Part shown: piece after piece, positions 1-5,919 of the stretch | Position numbering within the stretch: position 1 is the stretch's first letter | Layout of the letters: the number at the start of each line of letters is the position of its first letter | Origin: a bacterium | GTDB taxonomy: Bacteria; UBA10199; 2-02-FULL-44-16; JAAZCA01 | DNA: 15,570 bases | Direction of reading: 5' to 3' | Assembly (NCBI GenBank): GCA_041648665.1 | Contig: JBAZOP010000068.1 | Location: 1 to 15,570, forward strand | Made by a program: the position numbers and the translations under genes | Notes under the pieces: generated by a model | Database searches by the model: none | The model's input: the letters and a program-made list of their open reading frames with translations, nothing else | What the model was told of the DNA's origin: nothing

Positions 1-86
1 TTGCCGTCCTTGAGATACTGCGCGATCGTCTCGCGCGCGAGTTTGAGCAATGTCGCTCTTTCGGCATCGGTAAGTCTCTGCGCCAT
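1..86 (-). CDS. AMMECR1-family protein (AmmeMemoRadiSam protein A-like), N-terminal fragment
   Basis: Only the first 28 codons are in the window; the gene runs off the left edge. The visible N-terminus reads MAQRLTDAERATLLKLARET and continues with an IAQYLKDG stretch. This matches the opening helix of AMMECR1-domain proteins (AmmeMemoRadiSam system protein A), which typically begin with a Leu-x-x-Glu-Glu/Ala-Glu helix followed by LARE(T/S)I and a Tyr-Leu turn. The start is supported by a purine-rich GAGGGGG site four bases upstream and by a promoter at 111-138. The gene is divergent from coaC. The biochemical role of the family is not settled; the family assignment rests on a short fragment. 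Confidence 0.7.
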   Translation of the reverse strand, partial: MAQRLTDAERATLLKLARETIAQYLKDG

Positions 87-110
87 ATCGCCCCCTCTTT
101 CAAACGCGAT

Positions 111-138
111 ATCATATGCAATATGCACAATGACGCAA
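111..138 (-). promoter_or_regulatory. Candidate promoter for the AMMECR1-family gene
   Basis: On the minus strand a TTGCGT -35 (133-138) and TATGAT -10 (111-116) are separated by 16 bases. Transcription would begin near 104, giving a leader of about 18 bases that contains the GAGGGGG ribosome site (91-97). It sits back to back with the candidate coaC promoter. Confidence 0.5.
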
Positions 139-149
139 GGGGCAACAAT

Positions 150-178
150 TTGGCCATTGCATATTTCGGCCGGATAAA
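150..178 (+). promoter_or_regulatory. Candidate promoter for coaC
   Basis: TTGGCC (150-155) and GATAAA (173-178) lie 17 bases apart, each matching four of six consensus bases. The predicted start near 185 leaves only about 10 bases before the coaC ATG at 195, and no Shine-Dalgarno sequence is visible there. This is a weak match. Confidence 0.35.
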
Positions 179-194
179 TATTGTCCTGCCTGCC

Positions 195-746
195 ATGAAA
201 AAGGACCTCAAGGGCAAGTCGGTGGTGCTCGGGATCGGCGGCGGGATCGCGGCGTACAAGTGCTGCGAACTGGCCAGGCTTTTGACCAAGTCCGGGGCGG
301 ATGTCCACTGCGTATTGACCTCCGCCGGGGCCCAGTTCGTAACCCCTCTCACGCTCCAGACGCTCACGGCGAACCCGGTGCACACGGACATGTGGAACCT
401 GATCCAGGAAAAGGAGATCAGCCACATCTCGCTTGCGGACCGCGCGGACCTGGTGCTCGTCGCCCCCGCGACCGCGGACCTCATCGCCAAAATCGCGCAC
501 GGGATCTGCGACGATCTTCTCACCACCGTGATCTGCGCGACAAAGGCCCCTGTCCTCTTCGCGCCATCCATGAACTCCAACATGTGGGATAACCCCATCA
601 CGCAGGCCAACGTGGCAGGCCTTACGAAGCTCGGCTACAGGTTCATGGAGCCCGGTGTGGGGGAACTCGCGTGCGGATACGAGGGCAAAGGAAGGCTGCC
701 GGAGCCTGATGAGATCCTCCAGAAAATAATCCGCCTTATGAAGTAG
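195..746 (+). CDS. coaC: Phosphopantothenoylcysteine decarboxylase, stand-alone CoaC
   Basis: Flavin (FMN) enzyme that decarboxylates 4'-phosphopantothenoylcysteine to 4'-phosphopantetheine in coenzyme A synthesis. The 183-residue product covers only the decarboxylase half of the usual CoaBC fusion. Visible family motifs are GIGGGIAAYK (13-22), the FVTPLTLQTL block, SHISLA with the active-site His77, VAPATADLIAK (89-99), PSMNSNMW with substrate-binding Asn127 (PAMN in most homologues), and LACGYEGKGR with the flap Cys160. The frame is open upstream to 123, but the ATG at 195 is preferred because MKKDLKGK directly precedes the Rossmann-like first strand, as in homologues. There is no clear ribosome site. 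It converges on coaB with 9 bases between the stops; the partner ligase is encoded on the opposite strand, which is uncommon. Confidence 0.93.
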   Translation: MKKDLKGKSVVLGIGGGIAAYKCCELARLLTKSGADVHCVLTSAGAQFVTPLTLQTLTANPVHTDMWNLIQEKEISHISLADRADLVLVAPATADLIAKIAHGICDDLLTTVICATKAPVLFAPSMNSNMWDNPITQANVAGLTKLGYRFMEPGVGELACGYEGKGRLPEPDEILQKIIRLMK

Positions 747-755
747 TTTCGGGCT

Positions 756-1409
756 TCAGGAAAGCACGTTCGAGAGTATCACGTACGCCAGATCCTCTTT
801 GGGAAGTTTGGGGAGTCTCACCCTCTTTCCCGATCTGCTGAACAATATCGCGCGGCTGGCCAGGGCCCCGATGGCGTCCTGGGTGTTGGCCACGACCCAG
901 CTGCAGCCCTTCCTGCGCAGTTTCTCGCGGGCGTTCTCCTCCAGGTTCTTGGTCTCCAGCGCGAACCCCACGATCCTCTGCTGCGGCCGTCGCCTCTTGC
1001 CGATCTCCATGAGGATGTCATGGGTCCTCACGAGCTCGATGTTCGGCGGGATCGGCCCCTTCTTCATCTTCTCCTTGAGCATGCGCCTCGGCCGCCAGTC
1101 CGCGACCGCGGCGGCCATGATGACCACGTCGGCCTTGGCCGCCCTCTTCTTCACTTCGCGGTACATCTGCTCGGCCGAGACCACGTCCACGCGGGTGATT
1201 CCCTCCGGGGTCTTCAGCGCCACAGGCCCTGAGATCAGGGTGACCAGGCAGTCCATGTCGCGCGCAGCCGCGGCGAGCGCGAATCCCATCATGCCTGAGG
1301 AGTCGTTGGATATGAAGCGGACGGGATCGATATATTCCCGCGTGGGCCCCGCTGTGATCAGGACCCTGAGTTTCCTCTTGCCCTCCAGCCTTCCCCTGAA
1401 GCCGTCCAT
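756..1409 (-). CDS. coaB: Phosphopantothenate-cysteine ligase, stand-alone CoaB
   Basis: Nucleotide-dependent ligase joining cysteine to 4'-phosphopantothenate, the step before CoaC. The 217-residue product carries LITAGPTREYIDPVRF with Arg31 and Asn35 (the Arg206/Asn210 pair of the E. coli enzyme), AAAVADWRP (99-107), the conserved K-x-K-K loop as KMKK (114-117), RTHDIL, and IVGFALET. One change stands out: the usual SSG(K/R)MG is SSGMMG, with Met40 replacing a basic residue. Length fits the C-terminal half of CoaBC alone. The gene follows the Nramp-like gene by 29 bases on the same strand and probably shares its transcript; no good ribosome site is seen before the ATG. It is convergent with coaC. 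Confidence 0.92.
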   Translation of the reverse strand: MDGFRGRLEGKRKLRVLITAGPTREYIDPVRFISNDSSGMMGFALAAAARDMDCLVTLISGPVALKTPEGITRVDVVSAEQMYREVKKRAAKADVVIMAAAVADWRPRRMLKEKMKKGPIPPNIELVRTHDILMEIGKRRRPQQRIVGFALETKNLEENAREKLRRKGCSWVVANTQDAIGALASRAILFSRSGKRVRLPKLPKEDLAYVILSNVLS

Positions 1410-1438
1410 ACGATCAATCTTTTAGCATTTTTCTGAGG

Positions 1439-2695
1439 TCATAGAAAGCTCAGAGTCATGAGGACCGTGAGCCCGATGACACCGGCCACGGTGACCCATG
1501 AGACCGTGTTCCAGACCCGGCCGTTTGTGAACTCGCCCATGACGTCGCGCCGGTTGGCCAGCAGGATCATGAAGATGAGGATGAACGGAAGCACGATCCC
1601 GTTGACCACCTGCGAGAAGACCATCATCCTAAAAAGCGGGAAGCCGGGGATGAGGACCACCCCCATGCCGATGAGGATGGTGGCGGTGAAGAGCGAGTAG
1701 AACTGCGGGGCCTCGGAGAAACTCTTGTTGATGCCGGCCTCGAAACCCAGGCCCTCGCACACGTAGTAGGCCACCGCCAGCGGCAGCACGCACGCGGCGA
1801 AGATCGAGGCGTTGAACAGGCCGAAGGCGAAGAGCCAGGAGCAGTAATCGCCGGCCAGGGGCCTCAGGGCGAGAGCGGCGTCCGCCGCGTCCACCACCCT
1901 TATCGAGGAGGGATAGATCGTGGCCGCACAGGCCACTATTATGAAGAAGACGACCACCCCGGCCATGATGCAGCCGGCGATAGCGTCCCAGCGCGAGTGT
2001 CTTATGTTCTCCACGCCCACGCCCTTCTCCACGATCGAGGCCTGCAGGAAGAAGAGCTGCCAGGGGGCGATCGTGGTGCCGATGATGCCGATGAGCATGT
2101 AGAGATAGGGCATGTCGAAGTGGATCCTGGGTGTTACCATCGCCATGCCAACCTCGGACCAGCCGGGTTTGGCAAGAAAGCCGGAGACGATGTAGGAGAT
2201 GTAGAAGAGGCACGCCACGAGAAAGACCTTCTCGACCAATTTGTACGTGCCCTTGACCACGAGCAGCCACACGAGCAGCGCCGAGATCGGCACGCTGACG
2301 TACTTGGAGACACCGAAGATGCCAAGGCTCGCGGCCACGCCCGAGAACTCGGACATCGTGTTGCCGAGATTCGTGACCATGAGCGCCAGCATGGCGTAGA
2401 AGGTGACCTTGACCCCGAAATTTTCGCGGATGAGGTCGGCCAAGCCCTTGCCGGTCACCGCGCCCATGCGCGCGTTCATCTCCTGCACGACGATGAGCGC
2501 GAAGATCACCGGGACCACGGCCCAGAGCAGATCATATCCGAAGTGAGCGCCTGCGACCGAGTAGGTGGCTATGCCGCCCGCGTCGTTGTCCACGTTGGCC
2601 GTGATTATGCCCGGGCCCAGCACCGCCAGGAATATGACGATATTGCGCCAGAAACCCCTGGGCCCGGCGACTTTCGTTTTCTGGATTGCACTCAT
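1439..2695 (-). CDS. Nramp-related divalent metal transporter, NRMT-like (probably Mg2+)
   Basis: Inner-membrane carrier of the Nramp (SLC11) fold, 418 residues with about 11 hydrophobic segments. The metal-site signatures differ from Mn/Fe transporters. In TM1 the canonical DPGN reads D38-A-G-G41, so the ligand Asn is Gly. In TM6 the canonical MPH reads A210-P-W212, so the soft-metal-selecting Met is Ala and the His is Trp, in the context GTTIAPWQLFF. These changes are those expected of the Nramp-related magnesium transporter (NRMT) clade, which moves Mg2+ and Mn2+. The gene starts 6 bases after the stop of the MgtE-like sensor gene and precedes coaB by 29 bases, so a three-gene operon is likely. 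Fold assignment is firm; the substrate is inferred. Confidence 0.88.
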   Translation of the reverse strand: MSAIQKTKVAGPRGFWRNIVIFLAVLGPGIITANVDNDAGGIATYSVAGAHFGYDLLWAVVPVIFALIVVQEMNARMGAVTGKGLADLIRENFGVKVTFYAMLALMVTNLGNTMSEFSGVAASLGIFGVSKYVSVPISALLVWLLVVKGTYKLVEKVFLVACLFYISYIVSGFLAKPGWSEVGMAMVTPRIHFDMPYLYMLIGIIGTTIAPWQLFFLQASIVEKGVGVENIRHSRWDAIAGCIMAGVVVFFIIVACAATIYPSSIRVVDAADAALALRPLAGDYCSWLFAFGLFNASIFAACVLPLAVAYYVCEGLGFEAGINKSFSEAPQFYSLFTATILIGMGVVLIPGFPLFRMMVFSQVVNGIVLPFILIFMILLANRRDVMGEFTNGRVWNTVSWVTVAGVIGLTVLMTLSFL

Positions 2696-2701
2696 AAAAG
2701 A

Positions 2702-3982
2702 TCAGAGGCCGGTGCGCTTGCCCCACGCCTCCTCGACCGCGGCGTGAAGCACGTCGTCCACGGTGATTATACCCTCGAGTTTTCCCTCATCATCCACGGC
2801 GGGCAGCGTGTAGAGGTTGTATTTATCCATGGCATACGCCACGTCCTTGACCGAGGCATCGACCTTCACGGACGGCGGCTTGTGCTGCATGACGTCGCTG
2901 ATCTTCGCATCCATCGGCTCGAGCAGGAGCTTCCTGAACGATATCGAACCCGTGAGGACGTCGCGCTCGTCTATGACGAACGCCGTATAGATCGTCTCCG
3001 CCTTCTGTATCTCCACGCAGCGGATATGGTCGATCGCCTGCCCCACGGTCATGGCGGGCCTGAGCGATATGAACTCGGTGGTCATGAGCCCGCCGGCCGA
3101 GTCGGATTCGTGCGTCATGAGCTCTGCGATCTCGCGCGCCTTCTTCGCGGAGAGCATCCCCATGATGCGGTCCGAGTCGCGTTTCGCCAGCTTCGCCAGC
3201 AGATCCGTCGCCTCGTCGGCCGGCATCCGCTCCACGAGGCGCACCGCGGTCTGCGTGTCCAGCTCCTCGATGATGTCCTTCTGGAGTTTTAAGTCCAGCT
3301 CGGTGATCGTGTCCACCTGGCCCTGCACGTCCAGCGTCTTTATCAGCGCGGCGCGCTGGTATGGGTCGAGCTCGGCGAGCATCTGCGATATGTCGGAGGG
3401 CGGGATCTGTTTGAGCTGCTGCATGTCCACGTTCAGCTGTATCTGGCCGGTTGCGGACTGGATCGAGAGCGGCTGGACGTACTTCCAGGAGATCAGCCCC
3501 TCCTCGTTGAGATAGCGCGCATGGCGGTTGAATACGTGCACGAACGCGTCGACTATGCGCTCGAAGCCAAGCCTGCGCACCAGGCCGCGAAGGCCTATGT
3601 CCACGTGCGCGAGCCTGAGATCGTCGTCCACCCGGAGGAAATGCAGGTCGTTGACGCGCACCAGCTTGCGGTTGAACGTGTCCACCACCTGCTGGTCGAG
3701 GATGTTGCGCCGAAGCGTGGGCTCGTCCTCCTTACGATAGGATTTCACCTCTGCGAGCGACTCGATCGGGACCTTCAGCGCAAGCCCGCGATCAGTCTGG
3801 TGCACATCCTTCCACGGGATGACGTAATATCTCTTGTCGAATATCCCCTTCGATACGACGAGCGCGGTTACGCGCGGATAGACCTCGTCCAGGCGAGCCA
3901 TGAAATCATAGGGGTGGCCGAGGAACCGTCCGTGACGGTCCACCACGTCCCTTTTCGAGAGATCGGTAAAGTATGTGAACAT
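2702..3982 (-). CDS. Soluble MgtE-like Mg2+ sensor: PRC barrels, MgtE_N and paired CBS domains, no channel
   Basis: The 426-residue protein reads, in order: a PRC-barrel-like domain (about 1-80), a second PRC-like domain (about 90-150), a helical MgtE_N domain (about 185-290, repeated LxxLDPYQRAAL/LVERMPADEATDLL-type superhelix units), and two CBS motifs (about 300-355 and 362-420). The MgtE linker signature appears as DSAGGLMTTEF (294-304). In MgtE channels these cytosolic N and CBS domains bind Mg2+ and gate the pore, but the membrane domain is absent here and no hydrophobic segment is present. The next gene, 6 bases downstream, is the Nramp-related carrier, so this protein probably senses Mg2+ and controls that carrier. 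The start has no good Shine-Dalgarno; a candidate promoter lies at 4027-4054. Confidence 0.87.
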   Translation of the reverse strand: MFTYFTDLSKRDVVDRHGRFLGHPYDFMARLDEVYPRVTALVVSKGIFDKRYYVIPWKDVHQTDRGLALKVPIESLAEVKSYRKEDEPTLRRNILDQQVVDTFNRKLVRVNDLHFLRVDDDLRLAHVDIGLRGLVRRLGFERIVDAFVHVFNRHARYLNEEGLISWKYVQPLSIQSATGQIQLNVDMQQLKQIPPSDISQMLAELDPYQRAALIKTLDVQGQVDTITELDLKLQKDIIEELDTQTAVRLVERMPADEATDLLAKLAKRDSDRIMGMLSAKKAREIAELMTHESDSAGGLMTTEFISLRPAMTVGQAIDHIRCVEIQKAETIYTAFVIDERDVLTGSISFRKLLLEPMDAKISDVMQHKPPSVKVDASVKDVAYAMDKYNLYTLPAVDDEGKLEGIITVDDVLHAAVEEAWGKRTGL

Positions 3983-4016
3983 GGGTTTCTACTGCCAGGG
4001 TCTGCGTTATCCATTT

Positions 4017-4040
4017 TCGGGGGCGGACAATACTCCCCGA
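4017..4040. repeat. Inverted repeat in the leader of the MgtE-like gene
   Basis: Perfect 6-base arms TCGGGG (4017-4022) and CCCCGA (4035-4040) enclose 12 bases. The loop holds most of the proposed -10 of the minus-strand promoter. There is no T-run on either side, so it is not an intrinsic terminator; an operator is possible. Confidence 0.35.
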
Positions 4041-4054
4041 CATCCCCAATGCAA
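4027..4054 (-). promoter_or_regulatory. Candidate promoter for the MgtE-like/NRMT-like/coaB operon
   Basis: Minus-strand TTGCAT (4049-4054) and TATTGT (4027-4032) are separated by 16 bases, four of six matches in each. The predicted start near 4020 gives a leader of about 38 bases. The only other source of transcription would be read-through from the phospholipase gene, whose stop is 97 bases upstream of the MgtE-like start. Confidence 0.4.
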
Positions 4055-4079
4055 GCAGTTTCATTAATTTGAGGCGTTT

Positions 4080-4997
4080 TCAGAGCACGTCCATCACTCC
4101 GGGGAGCACCATGTTCGGCCGGTAGAGCCCGAGCGCCAGCCCGTCCTTCACCAGCTCCACGAGTTTCTCCGCCTGGGGTTCGCGTATGAGCCCCTTTTTC
4201 ATCGAGGCCCTGATGCCCAGCCGCAGCCTGGCCGCATAATCGAGGCGACTCAGGCCAGCGGGATCTATGTCGAGGCACGGCGCATGCTCCGGGTCCTTCA
4301 AAAAACCGATCGCCGCATCCATGGCGAGGTCCATGTAGTGCGAGCGGTTCTCCTCCTCGATGGGAAAGCGGGAGCGCCTGGCGTAGGCAGCGAGGCTCGC
4401 CCTCAGTCCCCGCATCTTCTGAAGCATGACGATCGAGTTGAAGATGCGCTTGTTCGTTGAGAAGGAGAAGAGAGTCTTCTTGAGGACCCGCTCCAGGAGG
4501 AGGTCGAAGCGCTCAATCGCAGGTTTGCCGATGGAGCCCAGCATCTTCCACGCCCGATCGCTCACGCCGACGTCGAAACGCATCTCCCAGTAGGTATGCG
4601 TGAGCAGCCTCGTGCTCCAGCTGCGCACGATCTTGACCGGGATGTAGTAGTTGTGCGCCACGACGTCCGCGGCCAGATGCATGAGATACCCGTAGGCAGC
4701 GGCCCTCTGCAGGTCGCCCTCCGCCTCGGCCAGGATCAACCTCCCCATCGTCCAGTTGTGGCAGTGGTGCAGATAGCCGTAGTAGCGCTTGCCCATGATG
4801 ATGTCCGGGCTCGCGGCCCCGTATATGAAAGCATCGGGGAAGCGGCGCATGAGATCGGCGATCACCGGCGAGATGACTGCCAGCTTGGACATGGCGCCCA
4901 GGGCGATCTCCACGTGCATGCCCGGTCCCCAGGCGTGCGCGGCATTCGGCATGGCAATCACGATGAGCGCGACAATTACTGCGTAGACAAACACCAT
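4080..4997 (-). CDS. Secreted zinc-dependent phospholipase C-family protein
   Basis: Predicted exported hydrolase of the zinc-dependent phospholipase C/P1 nuclease fold (Zn_dep_PLPC), 305 residues. Residues 1-22 form a signal peptide ending AHA, so the mature protein would begin with Trp23; in Bacillus cereus and clostridial PLC the mature N-terminal Trp1 itself binds zinc. The other metal ligands can be matched: His28, Asp65 in AASPDI, a His among 77-80 (HHCH), His107-x3-Asp111-x3-His115 in HLAADVVAH, and His134-x3-Glu138 in HTYWE. All expected ligands are therefore present. There is no C2/PLAT lipid-binding domain. The frame is open to 5069, but the ATG at 4997 is chosen because it opens the signal peptide and avoids the divergent glycosylase gene. 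Its promoter places the start codon at the transcript start. Natural substrate is unknown. Confidence 0.85.
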   Translation of the reverse strand: MVFVYAVIVALIVIAMPNAAHAWGPGMHVEIALGAMSKLAVISPVIADLMRRFPDAFIYGAASPDIIMGKRYYGYLHHCHNWTMGRLILAEAEGDLQRAAAYGYLMHLAADVVAHNYYIPVKIVRSWSTRLLTHTYWEMRFDVGVSDRAWKMLGSIGKPAIERFDLLLERVLKKTLFSFSTNKRIFNSIVMLQKMRGLRASLAAYARRSRFPIEEENRSHYMDLAMDAAIGFLKDPEHAPCLDIDPAGLSRLDYAARLRLGIRASMKKGLIREPQAEKLVELVKDGLALGLYRPNMVLPGVMDVL

Positions 4998-5012
4998 GTG
5001 CGAAACTATAGT
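4984..5012 (+). promoter_or_regulatory. Promoter for the uracil-DNA glycosylase gene, rightward half of a bidirectional promoter
   Basis: TAGACA (4984-4989) and TATAGT (5007-5012) are separated by exactly 17 bases, five of six consensus matches each. The -35 lies inside the signal-peptide codons of the divergent phospholipase gene. The start near 5019 gives a leader of about 28 bases that includes the ribosome site at 5035-5040. Confidence 0.65.
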
Positions 5013-5033
5013 CCGCTCCCGCAAGATCGTAAA
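5005..5033 (-). promoter_or_regulatory. Promoter for the phospholipase C-like gene, leftward half of a bidirectional promoter
   Basis: On the minus strand TTTACG (5028-5033) and TATAGT (5005-5010) are separated by exactly 17 bases. The -10 overlaps the rightward -10 within the palindrome ACTATAGT (5005-5012). Only 7 bases separate the hexamer from the ATG at 4997, so the transcript would begin at or next to the start codon. Confidence 0.6.
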
Positions 5034-5034
5034 T

Positions 5035-5040
5035 AGGGAG
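5035..5040 (+). promoter_or_regulatory. Ribosome binding site of the uracil-DNA glycosylase gene
   Basis: AGGGAG lies 7 bases before the ATG at 5048 and fixes that start, giving a product with an N-terminal extension of about 65 residues before the glycosylase domain. Confidence 0.7.
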
Positions 5041-5047
5041 TTGGCGG

Positions 5048-5776
5048 ATGCCTGCACGGCAGAGATCAAAGGATATCCTCGACGCGGCGGGGGATGTGCG
5101 AAACCTCCTCGAATACGCGATTTCTCTGGGCCTCTACGAGCTGCCTAAGACAAGGCGCCCTGCCGGGGAACGCAAAACACAGGAGCTCAGGCCCGTGATG
5201 CCGATGCTGGCTGCCGGCGACAAGGCGAAGGCGATGGAGAAACTGCGGGCCGGGATAGGCGACTGCAAACTCTGCAAGCTGCACAAGGGAAGGACCAACC
5301 TGGTCTTCGGCGTGGGCGACCCGAATGCGAAACTCATGTTCATAGGCGAAGGGCCGGGCCGCGACGAAGATATGCAGGGCGAACCGTTCGTGGGACTGGC
5401 CGGTCAGCTGCTCACGAAGATCATCGAGGCCATGGGATACAAGAGAAGCGACGTCTATATCGCGAACATCGTGAAATGCAGGCCCCCCAACAACCGAAAC
5501 CCCGAGCCGGACGAGGTCGCGGCCTGCGTCGGATTTCTCATGAGCCAGGTGAAGATAATCCGGCCCAGTGTGATCGTATGTCTCGGGGGGGTGGCACTCC
5601 AGAGCCTCTTTGGACCCGAGCTCAAGATCACGAGGGCCAGGGGCAAGCTCCTCGACTGGCAGGGAATACCCGTGATGCCCACCTACCACCCCGCCTTCCT
5701 CCTCCGAAACGCCAACATGAAGAAACCTGTCTGGGAGGATATGCAGAAGGTAATGGAATTATTGAAAAAAACGTGA
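5048..5776 (+). CDS. udg: Family 4 (iron-sulfur) uracil-DNA glycosylase
   Basis: Cytoplasmic base-excision repair enzyme that removes uracil from DNA. The 242-residue protein has the four cysteines that hold the [4Fe-4S] cluster of family 4: Cys73 and Cys76 (CKLC), Cys144 (VKCRPP) and Cys160. Catalytic motif 1 is GEGPGRDED (100-108) and motif 2 contains YHPA (213-216). PPNNRNPEPDE (146-156) is also typical. The first 65 residues, with an LLEYAISLGL helix, precede the core and resemble the variable N-terminal extension found on many homologues that were once annotated as phage-type DNA polymerase parts. A good ribosome site and promoter support the start. The gene is divergent from the phospholipase-like gene and is followed by the radical SAM gene after 143 bases. 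Confidence 0.94.
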   Translation: MPARQRSKDILDAAGDVRNLLEYAISLGLYELPKTRRPAGERKTQELRPVMPMLAAGDKAKAMEKLRAGIGDCKLCKLHKGRTNLVFGVGDPNAKLMFIGEGPGRDEDMQGEPFVGLAGQLLTKIIEAMGYKRSDVYIANIVKCRPPNNRNPEPDEVAACVGFLMSQVKIIRPSVIVCLGGVALQSLFGPELKITRARGKLLDWQGIPVMPTYHPAFLLRNANMKKPVWEDMQKVMELLKKT

Positions 5777-5919
5777 CCCGTAAAAACCCTTATACCGCTT
5801 GACGGCACACCCCCTTTCTGGTACCCCGACGCATCCTTAAAAGGCCTTAAATATCAATTATTTACAACGTTTTAAACAGACTGAACGCCAAGGGCGCAGA
5901 AACAGGGGAGGAGAACAAG
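5777..5919. other. Intergenic leader before the radical SAM gene
   Basis: The 143 bases between the glycosylase stop and the radical SAM start become A+T-rich around 5835-5875, in contrast with the surrounding genes. There is a TTGACG at 5799-5804 but no acceptable -10 at 16-18 bases from it, and no stem followed by a T-run. A short AAGGCCTT palindrome is present. The region probably holds the promoter of the next gene, but I cannot place it. Confidence 0.4.
5905..5913 (+). promoter_or_regulatory. Strong ribosome binding site of the radical SAM gene
   Basis: GGGGAGGAG lies 6 bases before the ATG at 5920, the best Shine-Dalgarno in the left half of the window, and decides the start of this protein. 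Confidence 0.8.

Noticed and set aside
1997..3292. Long open frame (431 codons) on the plus strand opposite the Nramp-like and MgtE-like genes
   Set aside because: It is antisense to two well-supported genes, is dominated by His, Arg, Asp and Glu codons typical of GC-rich shadow frames, and has no recognisable domain.
4017..4040. Intrinsic terminator after the phospholipase gene
   Set aside because: A GC-rich inverted repeat is present, but it is followed by AAAATGG on the minus strand and CATCCCC on the plus strand, so there is no T-run.
5799..5825. Sigma-54 or sigma-70 promoter before the radical SAM gene
   Set aside because: GGCAC occurs but without a GC element at the right distance, and TTGACG has no -10 at 16-18 bases.
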